In this document: piece after piece, positions 11,055 to 18,401 of the stretch
Position numbering within the stretch: position 1 is the first letter of the stretch
Layout: every line of letters begins with the position of its first letter
Source: CAG-841 sp963656825
GTDB taxonomy: Bacteria > Bacillota > Clostridia > Oscillospirales > CAG-272
Direction: 5' to 3'
Assembly: GCA_963656825.1 (NCBI GenBank)
Contig: CAVKJG010000021.1
Location: 1 to 33,354 of the forward strand
DNA: 33,354 nt
Notes under the pieces: model-generated
Databases searched by the model: none
Told to the model about the DNA's origin: nothing
What the model saw: the letters and a program-made list of their open reading frames with translations, nothing else
Program-made: the position numbers and the translations under genes

Positions 11055-13751
11055 TCATTTTTTCTTGCTTTTTCCAACCACGATTCTGTCGCACAACGCG
11101 AGAATTCCGGGTAAGACAAACAGGATAAGGAATATGGCGGATGCACAACCTACCGACAGTGTGCGCACAATCTGCTCAATGGTCGGATTGTTGAACAGCG
11201 GTCCGATCACCGCGGTAATCAGCACCATGATCGATCCGGAGGTGAGTATAGTGTGGATACTGCCCTTATATGCACCGATAAGCGCTTCGCTGACGGGAAG
11301 TGTCGCACGCATTTCACGGTAATAGCCGGTAAACAGAATTCCGTAGTCGATGGTTGCGCCCATAAGAATACATTCGACAATAAGCAGCGCCAGATAGTAC
11401 ATCGAGCCGCCGAAAGAACCGAGCGCCGAAACTGTTATGAACACACCGCACTGCACAATCAGCACGAGAATCGCAGGTATGGCAAGAGAGCGGAAGGTCA
11501 GCGCAACAACGATGAAAATGGATACAGCCGTCAGCAGGGTGATAAGCAGCTGTTCCCGATCAAAGCCGGATTCCATTTCGTCTACCATAATGCTGTTGCC
11601 GATAAGATAATACTTGCCGGACAGCTTGCCGTTGCAGGAGTCGGTCAGCTTCTTTACGAATGCCGAGGTTTTTTCCGATTCGACCGGCAGACTGGTCGTG
11701 ATGGTCATGCGGGAGAAATTTTTGCCTTTCAGCTGTCGTATACTGTCGTCAAGCTGTGTTTTTGTCGTTCCGATGACGTCTTTTTGTTCGGGGGTCAGCA
11801 GAGCGGAAAATGACGATTCCCGACACAGCGCATCAAGATAACCGACCAATTGCTCCGGCGACATCGTGCGCTTTGTATCGTCATGCTGCAGACTTGCTTT
11901 ACAGAGATACAGAAATTCCACGGTGCTCTCATCAAACCAATCGCTTATTCCGCTGAGAAAAGCTGTCATTTCTTCGGATGTAAGCTCTTTGCCGCTTATG
12001 ACAATATCGGCAATCGCCTTTGTCTGATACAAGCCCGCTTTTGCCGCATCGTCAAACATGGCGGCATATTCGGGCACCGCAAGAATATTTTCTGTCAGGA
12101 AAGAAATGAATTCATACAGCGACATGGTTTTATCAGGGGTGTATTCCGCTCCGAAACGCAGCATAAAGAGCTGCGTCACCATGGCGGCGTCCATGCCGAG
12201 ATTTTGTGCAAGTACCGCAGGCGGCAGAGGCGTGGTCAGTGCGTTTTTGTCGGTCAGGGGCTTCAGCACCGCAAGCTGCGCTGCGGAGTCCTTGTCGATA
12301 TAGTCGGAAAACATAGAATCGGTTGACACCGTATCGGAAAGAAAGCCGATAAAATCGGATAAGGTCAGCGGGTAGAGCGTTCCGTTCGTATGGTAGCGGT
12401 AAAAGACAACCTTCAGCAGTTTTTCGCTTGCCTGTAAATTTCCGTCCATAGCCGAAAGCATATCTGCTATCTCCTGTACGGTGCATTGCCTGCCGAGAGT
12501 TGTAGGATATGAAACGACGCTTTTTACGTCGTCTTTGTTTTTCAGAGTTGAAACAATATCGGCAATTTTGTTTTCATCCGGGTTATCATAAAGCAGAACA
12601 ACAGTGTTGTCGTTTGGGAAAACATCGGCAATCGGATCCTTTTCAGATAAGGTATAGACGGTTTTTGTTCCGGATTGCAGATATCCAGTAACAGCGAAAA
12701 GCAGGACAAACAGTGCAGCAATAACGCCGCGAAGCCGATAACTGAAGCTGCCAAGTGCCGCAACCATTCCTTTTTTCTTCTCGTTTGCCTGTCGCTTTTT
12801 CTTTTCAGTTTTTTCAATAGGCTTGCGCGATAGCAGGATAAGCGCAGGCAGAACGGTAAACACGCAGAGCATACTGAACGCAACGCCTTTTGCCAGCACG
12901 ATACCGATGTCCGCACCGATTTTGAAAGTCATAAATACCAGAACAAGCAGCCCGACGATCGTGGTTACGGCGCTGCCGGTAATAGAACCGAAGGCGGCAC
13001 GCACGGCATCTGCCATCGCTTTTTTGCAGTCATCGGTCTTTTTCAGCTCCTGCCGATAGCGGTTCATCAGAATGATTGAATAGTCCATCGACAGCGCAAG
13101 CTGCAATACAGCCGCAATGCCAAAGCTGACATCTGATATCTCGCCGAGGAAGAAATTCGTGCCGAGGTTCAATATAACGGCGATGCCTATGGTGATAAGG
13201 AACAGCAACGGCTCAAAATATGAGTCGCAGGATACGAGAAGAACGACAAGAATGATCCCGAACGCTGCAAGATACACCGAAAGCGGAATATCCGCAGCCG
13301 AAGAGCCGTCATTCTTTACGACAACTTTATAGTCGGGAAATTCTTTCGTTACCTGTTTTTCGATGGCGGCTTCTTCCGCCGTGGCATAGCTGTATTTGGT
13401 GTTGATGATATAGAGGGTGTATTCTCCGCTGTTATAATCGCTGTTGTTTCTGTCATAAGTTACACTGTCCACATTTTCAATTGCGGCAAGAGTTTCTTTT
13501 ACTTTTGTCTTTTTCTCGTCGCTTAGTCCTTTGAACATAACCCGAATCGTGTAGATTTCGTCTTCATTCGGGAACTCTTTTTTCATAAGAGAAGTGCCCT
13601 GCTTCATTTTTGAGCTGTCCGGCAGATATTTTGTCATGTCCGAATTTACATCGACTTTGGGTATCAGGAAAGCGCTGACCGCGGTCAGAATCAGCATAAC
13701 GACAAGAATATGAATCCGTTTGTTTACAATAAAGGATGTCAGTCGTTTCAT
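11055..13751 (-). CDS. MMPL/RND-superfamily membrane exporter (898 aa)
   Basis: Large polytopic membrane protein with the duplicated layout of MMPL transporters: a first helix at residues about 12-30, a large external domain opening with a DMTKYLP-type motif, a helix bundle containing SMDYSIILMNRY, a second external domain, and a second bundle containing DYGILFTGYYRE. The DY motifs in the middle helices are typical of proton-driven RND/MMPL proteins that export lipids or amphiphilic drugs. The ATG at 13751 is chosen because GGAGG lies 7 bases before it; the frame stays open upstream to 13973 but that part would cross the promoter region. It diverges from a TetR-type regulator, the usual arrangement for a repressor-controlled efflux pump. 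Substrate cannot be read from the sequence. Confidence 0.92.
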   Translation of the reverse strand: MKRLTSFIVNKRIHILVVMLILTAVSAFLIPKVDVNSDMTKYLPDSSKMKQGTSLMKKEFPNEDEIYTIRVMFKGLSDEKKTKVKETLAAIENVDSVTYDRNNSDYNSGEYTLYIINTKYSYATAEEAAIEKQVTKEFPDYKVVVKNDGSSAADIPLSVYLAAFGIILVVLLVSCDSYFEPLLFLITIGIAVILNLGTNFFLGEISDVSFGIAAVLQLALSMDYSIILMNRYRQELKKTDDCKKAMADAVRAAFGSITGSAVTTIVGLLVLVFMTFKIGADIGIVLAKGVAFSMLCVFTVLPALILLSRKPIEKTEKKKRQANEKKKGMVAALGSFSYRLRGVIAALFVLLFAVTGYLQSGTKTVYTLSEKDPIADVFPNDNTVVLLYDNPDENKIADIVSTLKNKDDVKSVVSYPTTLGRQCTVQEIADMLSAMDGNLQASEKLLKVVFYRYHTNGTLYPLTLSDFIGFLSDTVSTDSMFSDYIDKDSAAQLAVLKPLTDKNALTTPLPPAVLAQNLGMDAAMVTQLFMLRFGAEYTPDKTMSLYEFISFLTENILAVPEYAAMFDDAAKAGLYQTKAIADIVISGKELTSEEMTAFLSGISDWFDESTVEFLYLCKASLQHDDTKRTMSPEQLVGYLDALCRESSFSALLTPEQKDVIGTTKTQLDDSIRQLKGKNFSRMTITTSLPVESEKTSAFVKKLTDSCNGKLSGKYYLIGNSIMVDEMESGFDREQLLITLLTAVSIFIVVALTFRSLAIPAILVLIVQCGVFITVSALGSFGGSMYYLALLIVECILMGATIDYGILFTGYYREMRATLPVSEALIGAYKGSIHTILTSGSIMVLITAVIGPLFNNPTIEQIVRTLSVGCASAIFLILFVLPGILALCDRIVVGKSKKK

Positions 13752-13775
13752 AGGCGCACCTCCACGATTTTGTTG

Positions 13776-13804
13776 TTGACAAATGTCTGTAAATAAAGTA
13801 TAAT
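13776..13804 (+). promoter_or_regulatory. Consensus sigma-A promoter for the TetR-type gene
   Basis: TTGACA at 13776-13781, a 17-base spacer, TATAAT at 13799-13804: a perfect sigma-A match reading towards the regulator at 13925. The implied leader is roughly 110 bases. The -35 box sits in TTGTTGAC (13773-13780), which is repeated inverted at 13821-13828. Confidence 0.85.
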
Positions 13805-13825
13805 TACAAATGAACATAAAGTCAA
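13797..13825 (-). promoter_or_regulatory. Near-consensus sigma-A promoter for the MMPL exporter
   Basis: On the minus strand TTGACT (13820-13825), a 17-base spacer and TATACT (13797-13802) read towards the exporter. Its -10 box overlaps that of the plus-strand promoter, so both genes are served by one small region where the polymerases should exclude each other. Confidence 0.8.
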
Positions 13826-13837
13826 CAAACTGTTTAT

Positions 13838-13883
13838 TTCGATACGATGCGATATATACATATACTGTAGTTAATGTATCGAA
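13838..13883. promoter_or_regulatory. Inverted repeat in the leader of the TetR-type gene
   Basis: TTCGATAC at 13838-13845 is repeated inverted as GTATCGAA at 13876-13883. It lies between the promoter and the regulator start. It could be an operator half-site pair or a leader hairpin; nothing in the sequence decides. Confidence 0.4.
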
Positions 13884-13924
13884 GCCAACAGATTCCAAAT
13901 ATTTGTTAGATAAATGGAGAGCGT

Positions 13925-14461
13925 ATGGAAAACCAAAGAATACGGCTGAGTAAGATGCTGTTAAAAAACGCACTGATCAAACTGCTCAAAGAAAAGCCGC
14001 TTGAAAAAATCACCATATATGAGCTATGTGCCGAAGCCCAGCTCAACCGGGTAACGTTTTATAAATACTATGGCAGTCAGCTCGAGCTTCTTACCGATAT
14101 TGAAAATGATTGCTTTCGCAAGCTGGAGGAAATCCTGTCCGACGAAGGTATTGCCGGAGAGGACTGTCTGTGTCGGATGCTGGAAGCTTTGCTTGATGAT
14201 GAAGAGCATTTTAAGGTTCTTATCAACGCATTGCCCGATAAGGATTTTTCAACCAAACTGTTTGATCTGCCAACTATTCGGAAACAGCTTGACATGGCGA
14301 TTCCCGAAACCTTTACGGAGGAGGAAAGGGAACAGCTGCGACTGTTTTTCTATCAGGGTGGATATGCGGTAATCAGAGAATGGCTGAATCGCGAGAACCG
14401 CCGGTCGCCGAAAAGAATGGCGGCGTTTCTCAACGGCGTTATCGGCAAGCTGACAAAATAA
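13925..14461 (+). CDS. TetR/AcrR-family transcriptional regulator (178 aa)
   Basis: Residues about 8-55 form the TetR-type helix-turn-helix (LLKEKPLEKITIYELC, then LNRVTFYKYYGSQLELL); the rest is a helical ligand or dimer domain ending in MAAFLNGVIGKL, similar to TetR C-terminal domains common in Firmicutes. The ATG follows GGAG with a 5-base gap. It diverges from the MMPL exporter and probably represses it and itself through the overlapping promoters; this is inferred from position only. Length is normal and no damage is visible. Its stop codon is followed at once by fragments of unrelated genes. Confidence 0.9.
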   Translation: MENQRIRLSKMLLKNALIKLLKEKPLEKITIYELCAEAQLNRVTFYKYYGSQLELLTDIENDCFRKLEEILSDEGIAGEDCLCRMLEALLDDEEHFKVLINALPDKDFSTKLFDLPTIRKQLDMAIPETFTEEEREQLRLFFYQGGYAVIREWLNRENRRSPKRMAAFLNGVIGKLTK

Positions 14462-14598
14462 ACATCCTGCGCAACGAGACCGGCAAGCCCGTGCTGTACG
14501 CAGAAAACAGCAGCTACACCGAACAGCAGCGTGTCATCCACCCGAAAGAGTTGACGATTCAGGGCGTGGCGCTGAAGGTTATCAAAGATATTGTCTGA
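14462..14598 (+). pseudogene. C-terminal fragment of a possible S24/LexA-like protein
   Basis: Directly after the TetR-type stop, one frame reads about 45 residues beginning NILRNETGKPVLYAENSS and ending LTIQGVALKVIKDIV before a TGA. No start or ribosome site precedes it. The pattern (Asn-rich strand, then a hydrophobic strand with IQGVAxKVI at the very end) resembles the last strands of S24/LexA-type peptidase domains, but the match is from memory and weak. The stop overlaps the ATG of the next fragment (TGATG), suggesting both came from one operon. Confidence 0.4.
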
Positions 14599-14744
14599 TG
14601 CACAACATAGAAGCGAAAACCATCCTGTCCGCGAAAAGCGGCATGAATCTCTACCGTGGATGCACGCCGAATGAAATACCGAACTATGCCTTCTGTCCGG
14701 CGGACGAGGAGATATTGAAGAAAATAATCGAGGCTGCAACATGA
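14598..14744 (+). pseudogene. Chimeric 48-aa remnant: radical-SAM start joined to Nudix end
   Basis: The ORF opens with MHNIEAKTILSAKSGMNLYR then GCT, the N-terminal signature of SPL-type radical SAM proteins, which normally continue into a CxxxCxxC cluster (GCTHGCIYC). Here the reading switches after the first Cys to PNEIPNYAFCPADEEILKKI, the C-terminal end of MutT-like Nudix hydrolases; the Nudix gene at 26944 has the related NYEFCPADEEIL. Neither half can work: the Fe-S cluster and the Nudix box are both missing. It ends in TGA overlapping the ATG of the next gene and contains that gene's GAGG site, so its translation could still be coupled to it. Confidence 0.7.
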
Positions 14745-15487
14745 AGATCACATTTTTCAAAAATGAACCGTATTTTCACCCTCGCATATCGTATTGTTGG
14801 ACAAATGCAGAAAAAGTCGATGTTGATTTTAAGCTCAAAAAATTAAGAAAGTATTCGCAGCTGTTGTTTGTGATTCCTTTGGTGATTTTCTTGATTTTCT
14901 TGGAGCTTGGCTCAGATTGGCTATTTTACATTATTGCCGCAGTCCTTTGCCTCCCTGTACACGAATTATGTCACGCGTTGTTTTGCTGGATTTCGGAAAG
15001 GGAAGTGGAGGGCATATATTTCTTTCCCTGTCGACGAGTCTTTTCTTCACAGATAGCGTATGTAAAACCTGCTTTTGGTGTGTGGAATAAAGCACAAGCT
15101 GTTCTGTTTTCTTTATTTCCGATTATTCTGCTGTCATTTGTTCCTGCAATATCAGCTCTTTTTATTCCATTTTTGAAAACACGGCTGCTATTCCTTTCAG
15201 TATGTAATCTTTCGGTATCGTGTTTTGATATTATCGATGCGTGTTGTCTCTTAAAATTACCGCGGGATTGTTTGCACTTTGGAGATTTTATTTTAACTGC
15301 AGTAAAAGCTGATTGTCCTGTCATTATACATCGGCTGTCGGTGACGTCCAAGCTTGATAAAATAGATCATAAATGCTTTCAATTCTATGATAACAAATTG
15401 ACCGAGATAGATCCTCCGCCCGAATCATCAGCAGTTGACAGATTGATAGAAGAATTTGTCAAACAGTTTAATCTCGAATCGACGTAA
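14741..15487 (+). CDS. DUF3267-like putative membrane zinc metalloprotease (248 aa)
   Basis: Residues 74-78 are HELCH, the HExxH zincin motif, placed at the end of a hydrophobic helix (about 41-73), as in the DUF3267 family of putative membrane zinc peptidases. Two or three further hydrophobic stretches follow (about 115-165). The remaining C-terminal 70 residues are soluble. The ATG at 14741 overlaps the TGA of the preceding remnant, with GAGG 7 bases upstream. Substrate and role are unknown. Its integrity is notable because its neighbours on both sides are broken fragments. Confidence 0.75.
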   Translation: MKITFFKNEPYFHPRISYCWTNAEKVDVDFKLKKLRKYSQLLFVIPLVIFLIFLELGSDWLFYIIAAVLCLPVHELCHALFCWISEREVEGIYFFPCRRVFSSQIAYVKPAFGVWNKAQAVLFSLFPIILLSFVPAISALFIPFLKTRLLFLSVCNLSVSCFDIIDACCLLKLPRDCLHFGDFILTAVKADCPVIIHRLSVTSKLDKIDHKCFQFYDNKLTEIDPPPESSAVDRLIEEFVKQFNLEST

Positions 15488-15542
15488 ATATGTCGCTGTC
15501 CCTCCCGATTATATCTCAGATAAACTGATAAGGAGAAAGAAA

Positions 15543-15683
15543 ATGGAACTGTCGGTATTTTTCAAAAGCGTAATCGATCAGGACCGCGCACCCGTCGTGC
15601 TGTGCGACCTTGATCACACGATTGTTTACATGAACCCCGCCGCCATCCGCAATTATGAGAAGCGCGGCGGAGAAAAGATATGA
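15543..15683 (+). pseudogene. N-terminal stub of a PAS-domain protein (46 aa)
   Basis: It starts with a good AAGGAG site and reads MELSVFFKSVIDQDRAPVV then LCDLDHTIVYMNPAAIRNYE, the opening of a small PAS-fold protein (the IVYMNPAA strand-turn is typical of PAS). It stops after 46 residues (GGEKI, TGA), whereas a PAS domain needs about 100. The DNA after the stop does not continue the fold in another frame by eye, so this is a truncation by rearrangement rather than a simple frameshift. Confidence 0.65.
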
Positions 15684-15885
15684 CGACTTTCGTTCCTGCG
15701 AGTGGTTTCAAAAACTTGAAATGAAAACCGCCGCATTATAAAAATCACCACCGTAAATAAAGAAAAAGCGTTCGATAGACCTCATTCCTGCTGTATGTAA
15801 AAGATCAGATCAAAGACAAAACTTTTACAACAGATGAGGACGAATTTTGGAAGATGTGATTCCGATACAGTCAATAAAAAATATC
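15684..15885. other. Degenerate stretch between gene stubs
   Basis: No intact gene. Short open stretches appear, such as YDDFRSCEWFQKLEMKTAAL in one frame near 15677-15735 and VKDQIKDKTFTTDEDEFWKM near 15798-15857. They look like coding debris but are not recognised. Confidence 0.4.
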
Positions 15886-15954
15886 ATGGAAAATAGCATT
15901 TTTTACACCGCCGACCATGCCGAATGGCGGGCGTGGCTTGCGGAGCATTTTTGA
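15886..15954 (+). pseudogene. N-terminal stub of a YdeI/OmdA-like protein
   Basis: The 22-codon frame reads MENSIFYTADHAEWRAWLAE HF then stop, matching how YdeI/OmpD-associated family proteins begin. Removing one T from the run of five at 15948-15952 restores a further HFDTEK, the expected continuation. Within a few codons after that the sequence becomes the leader of the downstream acetyltransferase, so the rest of the gene is gone. Confidence 0.6.
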
Positions 15955-15987
15955 TACCGAAAAAAGAACAAAAAAAGGAGAAACACG

Positions 15988-16536
15988 ATGACAGACTGTA
16001 ATTCGGAAATTATAGTCAAGCACCTTCCTAAAAAATCTATAGCTCCCGGACTTTTGAGCGAGTTCGCTCATAGGCAGATTATTACCCGAAAATGGGCGAA
16101 GCGTAACGATGTTTGGGAGATTACAGATGCCTCTCTCCTGCGCGAGTGGAGCGCCGAAAAACGGATATGGATTACAGAGTATATGCTTAGGCAGACCGAC
16201 AGAGCCGGCGTTGTGCTGGGCGCGTATTACCACGAGCAACTGACCGGATTTTGTTGCGTCGACGGTGTGATTTCCGGCGAATCTGCAAAGTATGCAAATT
16301 TAACCATGTTGTTTGTAGATGATCGCCGGAAGCGATGCGGAATCGGAAGATTGCTTTTCCGGGAAGCCTGCAGGTTCGCGCTCACCATGGGCGCAGAGAA
16401 ACTATTCATATCTGCCATACCGTCGGCAGAGACGATTGCATTTTATCAAAACATGGGGTGCACGGATGCAAACGAGATTATCGAATCTTTTGTTGACTCC
16501 GAGGATGACCGCCCCTTAGAAATTACGGTTCAATGA
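15988..16536 (+). CDS. GNAT-family N-acetyltransferase (182 aa)
   Basis: The acetyl-CoA binding motif A is visible as LTMLFVDDRRKRCGIGRLLF (R-x-x-G-x-G type), followed by the usual helix and strand FREACRF...KLFISAIPSAETIAFYQNMGC, where the FYQNMGC segment is the family's conserved late motif. N-terminal about 60 residues are less conserved and may set the acceptor substrate. The ATG at 15988 has AAGGAG 8 bases upstream. It is monocistronic, with a terminator-like hairpin about 95 bases after the stop. The acceptor (small molecule or protein N-terminus) is not predictable. Confidence 0.88.
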   Translation: MTDCNSEIIVKHLPKKSIAPGLLSEFAHRQIITRKWAKRNDVWEITDASLLREWSAEKRIWITEYMLRQTDRAGVVLGAYYHEQLTGFCCVDGVISGESAKYANLTMLFVDDRRKRCGIGRLLFREACRFALTMGAEKLFISAIPSAETIAFYQNMGCTDANEIIESFVDSEDDRPLEITVQ

Positions 16537-16629
16537 TTCGGTAATGAAATAAAAATCGATTTTCATAAAGCAAAAGTGCAGCAAGACCGTCATTAAGGAA
16601 CAATTAAAAACGGTACGCAGTAAACAAAG

Positions 16630-16668
16630 AAAAATGTTCTCGCAGGGAATACCTCCGGGAACATTTTT
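16630..16668 (+). terminator. Terminator-like hairpin after the GNAT gene
   Basis: AAAAATGTTC at 16630-16639 pairs with GAACATTTTT at 16659-16668, and the T run extends to 16669. It is a plausible Rho-independent terminator for the acetyltransferase; the loop is long at 19 bases. Confidence 0.6.
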
Positions 16669-16744
16669 TACTGTGCGGTTCAAAACAACCAAATACGCCT
16701 GAGCAGATGTAACCAAACGGTTCACGCTTGCCCCAAAACGCAAA

Positions 16745-16781
16745 AAATAAAGCCGAAAACGATTCGTTTTCGGCTTTATTT
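16745..16781. terminator. Strong terminator, 17-bp perfect stem
   Basis: Perfect arms 16745-16761 and 16765-16781 around the loop ATT, with a CCGAAAACG/CGTTTTCGG core and A-rich/T-rich flanks. It ends exactly where the tRNA-like 3' CCA sequence begins on the minus strand, the position expected of a terminator just after a tRNA gene read from that strand. Confidence 0.85.
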
Positions 16782-16820
16782 GGTCTGAGTGACTGGACTT
16801 GAACCAGCGGCCTCTACCAC
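16781..16820 (-). other. tRNA 3'-end-like fragment, possible att site
   Basis: On the minus strand the end reads GCTGGTTCAAGTCCAGT then CACTCAGACCA: a 4-5 bp T stem, a TTCAAGT loop, an acceptor-like strand and encoded CCA. No matching 5' acceptor strand or anticodon arm is found in the preceding 60 bases, so it is not a full tRNA. Such 3' ends are left where integrases use tRNA genes as target sites. Confidence 0.45.
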
Positions 16821-16939
16821 CCCAACTGACGTGGGTCTGTCCTCTCGTGCGCTTTGCGTGCTTTCATACCGTTTCCGCTCCAAGACACTTGCTCTTGGGG
16901 CATTTTTTGTCCACTGTTTCCGCGTGTTCCGTGTTTGTC

Positions 16940-17127
16940 TGTGGTAAAAACTGTGGTCAGACCGCCTTTGGCGCGGATTTTGATGGGGGTTTGTCGGTAG
17001 AAAAAAGAATAGAGTTTTTTCTACCGCACTCAAAAATCTGTAAATGGTCAGCCCTGTGGTCAACCGCGCTTCATTGTATATGCGTAAGCCCGATTTCAAA
17101 CCTGTCTGTGACACAAAATGTGGTCAA
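16940..17127 (+). repeat. Repeated TGTGGTCA motif in gene-poor DNA
   Basis: TGTGGTCA occurs at 16952, 17055 and 17119, with a variant TGTGGTAA at 16940, all on the same strand, within DNA (16537-17207) where no convincing gene is seen. Together with the tRNA-like end they could be arm-type integrase sites from a lost element; this is inference. Confidence 0.4.
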
Positions 17128-17207
17128 AATCCAGGCTCGCAGAATCAGTTTTTGCGATGCAGTAGACAAAGAAAAGGGATTTGAAAATCCGTGTATCGGC
17201 AGGGATT

Positions 17208-18254
17208 TTATTTTAATCTGTAATAGCGGGTGTTCTTTCCGTTGCCCTCACGCTGAAGCTCTCCACTTGCGACCATTTTCCGGAGCGCGCCTTCCAATGA
17301 ACTCAGACTCAGCGAGGGGCACAGCTCACGGATATCCTGCTTTGAAAAACGCCCGATCTTTTGCTGCGTTGCAAGCCGGACGGTTTCCAGTGCCGTATGC
17401 TTGGTTTCTACAAGTGAAAACCGATCCTCAAAATCTTTATACGCCGCAAGGATCGTACCGAGCAGGTATTTGAGAAACGGGGCGATATCTTCATTTCCTT
17501 CATACCACCCGTTCTGCGAAGCTCTGAGCGTATCGTAATACAGATCCTTGTTTTTGGCGATCTTGGCTTCCAGTGAAATATATTTTCCGACATAGAACCC
17601 GTTTCTGTAAAGGAGCAGCGTGGTAAGCAATCGGCTCATCCTGCCGTTTCCGTCGTTGAACGGGTGGATGCAGAGAAAATCATGGATAAATACCGGAATG
17701 GCAATCAGGGGTTCCAACTCATTGTTCCCGATGACACGGTTGTATTCATTGCATATTGCGTCAAGTGCTTCCGGTGTTTCAAATGGCGGAAGAGGTGTGA
17801 ACAGTGTTTCCGTGCGCCCGTCCGGATAGGTTGCACTGATATAGTTCTGCACATTCTTCGTTTTTCCCGCCATCGGGTTGTTCATGTGACTGTACAGAAT
17901 CTTATGGAGCTGCAGAATATAGTTCTGTGTGAGCGGGATCGCGTCGAAACTCTCGTGAATGATATTCAGCACGTCCCGATATCCGGCGATTTCCTGTTCG
18001 TCGCGGTTTTTGGGCGTCGTTTTTTCCTCTACCAGCTGACGGATACGGGTGCTTGTTGTGACAATGCCTTCGATCGCATTGGATGCTTCGGTGCTTTGCA
18101 CCTTCGCGATCTCCACCAGTTTTTCGAGTTCCTCTGGTTTTTGCTTCAGATACAGCTCCTGTTTTCCCGCTTCTTTGTAGATAGCGGCAATCAGCGAAAG
18201 AACATCCGAATCCCACTTTTGCTCTCTGATTTTTGAATAATTGAATGTGCGCAT
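17208..18254 (-). CDS. Fic-family AMP-transferase-like protein with N-terminal inhibitory motif (348 aa)
   Basis: The Fic core HPFNDGNGR lies at residues 197-205, with the catalytic His197 and all phosphate-binding residues intact; Fic domains usually transfer AMP to a hydroxyl side chain of a target protein. An inhibitory helix motif S58-N-A-I-E62-G63 matches [S/T]xxxE[G/N] of class II Fic proteins, in which the Glu blocks ATP binding until released. The C-terminal 60 residues look like a winged helix (SKQDIRELCPSLSLSSLEGALRKMVASG), suggesting DNA binding. ATG 18254 is preceded by GGAGGTGA. The upstream region contains two equal palindromes overlapping the promoter, so autoregulation is likely. 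No separate antitoxin gene is adjacent, consistent with built-in inhibition. Confidence 0.92.
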   Translation of the reverse strand: MRTFNYSKIREQKWDSDVLSLIAAIYKEAGKQELYLKQKPEELEKLVEIAKVQSTEASNAIEGIVTTSTRIRQLVEEKTTPKNRDEQEIAGYRDVLNIIHESFDAIPLTQNYILQLHKILYSHMNNPMAGKTKNVQNYISATYPDGRTETLFTPLPPFETPEALDAICNEYNRVIGNNELEPLIAIPVFIHDFLCIHPFNDGNGRMSRLLTTLLLYRNGFYVGKYISLEAKIAKNKDLYYDTLRASQNGWYEGNEDIAPFLKYLLGTILAAYKDFEDRFSLVETKHTALETVRLATQQKIGRFSKQDIRELCPSLSLSSLEGALRKMVASGELQREGNGKNTRYYRLK

Positions 18255-18274
18255 TCCCTCACCTCCGTTTCGTT

Positions 18275-18356
18275 TCCCTTATAATGTATCATAAATTGAG
18301 GGATTTGTCAAGGCAAAAACGGATAAATCCCTTAGTATTATGCTCAAAATGAGGGA
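18275..18356. promoter_or_regulatory. Two identical-architecture palindromic operators upstream of fic
   Basis: TCCCTTA-N15-TGAGGGA occurs at 18275-18303 and again at 18328-18356: same arms, same gap, 53 bases apart. A further half-site TCCCTCA at 18255-18261 lies between the ribosome site and start codon of the Fic gene. The first palindrome covers the -10 region. It is a likely repressor site, perhaps for the Fic protein's own winged helix. Confidence 0.65.
18283..18311 (-). promoter_or_regulatory. Promoter of the Fic gene
   Basis: On the minus strand TTGACA (18306-18311), 17 bases, then TACATT (18283-18288) preceded by TGA, giving an extended -10 (TGnTACATT). It lies 29-57 bases before the start codon and inside the first palindrome. 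Confidence 0.65.
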
Positions 18357-18401
18357 AAAGATTCGTGGCGAAAAATCGAAGTGTTTTAATTTTGGGGCAT
18401 G

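Noticed and set aside
13752..13973. N-terminal extension of the MMPL exporter to 13973
   Set aside because: It would cover both promoters and enter the TetR gene; the ATG at 13751 has an excellent ribosome site.
16720..16870. Complete tRNA gene on the minus strand
   Set aside because: The T arm, acceptor and CCA are visible, but no matching 5' acceptor strand or anticodon arm can be folded.
16776..17114. 112-codon minus-strand reading frame ending VVEAAGSSPVTQTK
   Set aside because: The end is simply the translation of the tRNA-like sequence; this kind of frame is a known annotation artefact next to tRNA-like DNA.
17184..17209. Terminator for the Fic gene
   Set aside because: A weak 7-bp AT-rich stem overlapping the stop codon, with an interrupted T tract; not convincing.
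16799..17473. 224-codon plus-strand reading frame
   Set aside because: It runs over a tRNA-like end, gene-poor DNA and antisense to the Fic gene; no ribosome site and no recognisable domain.
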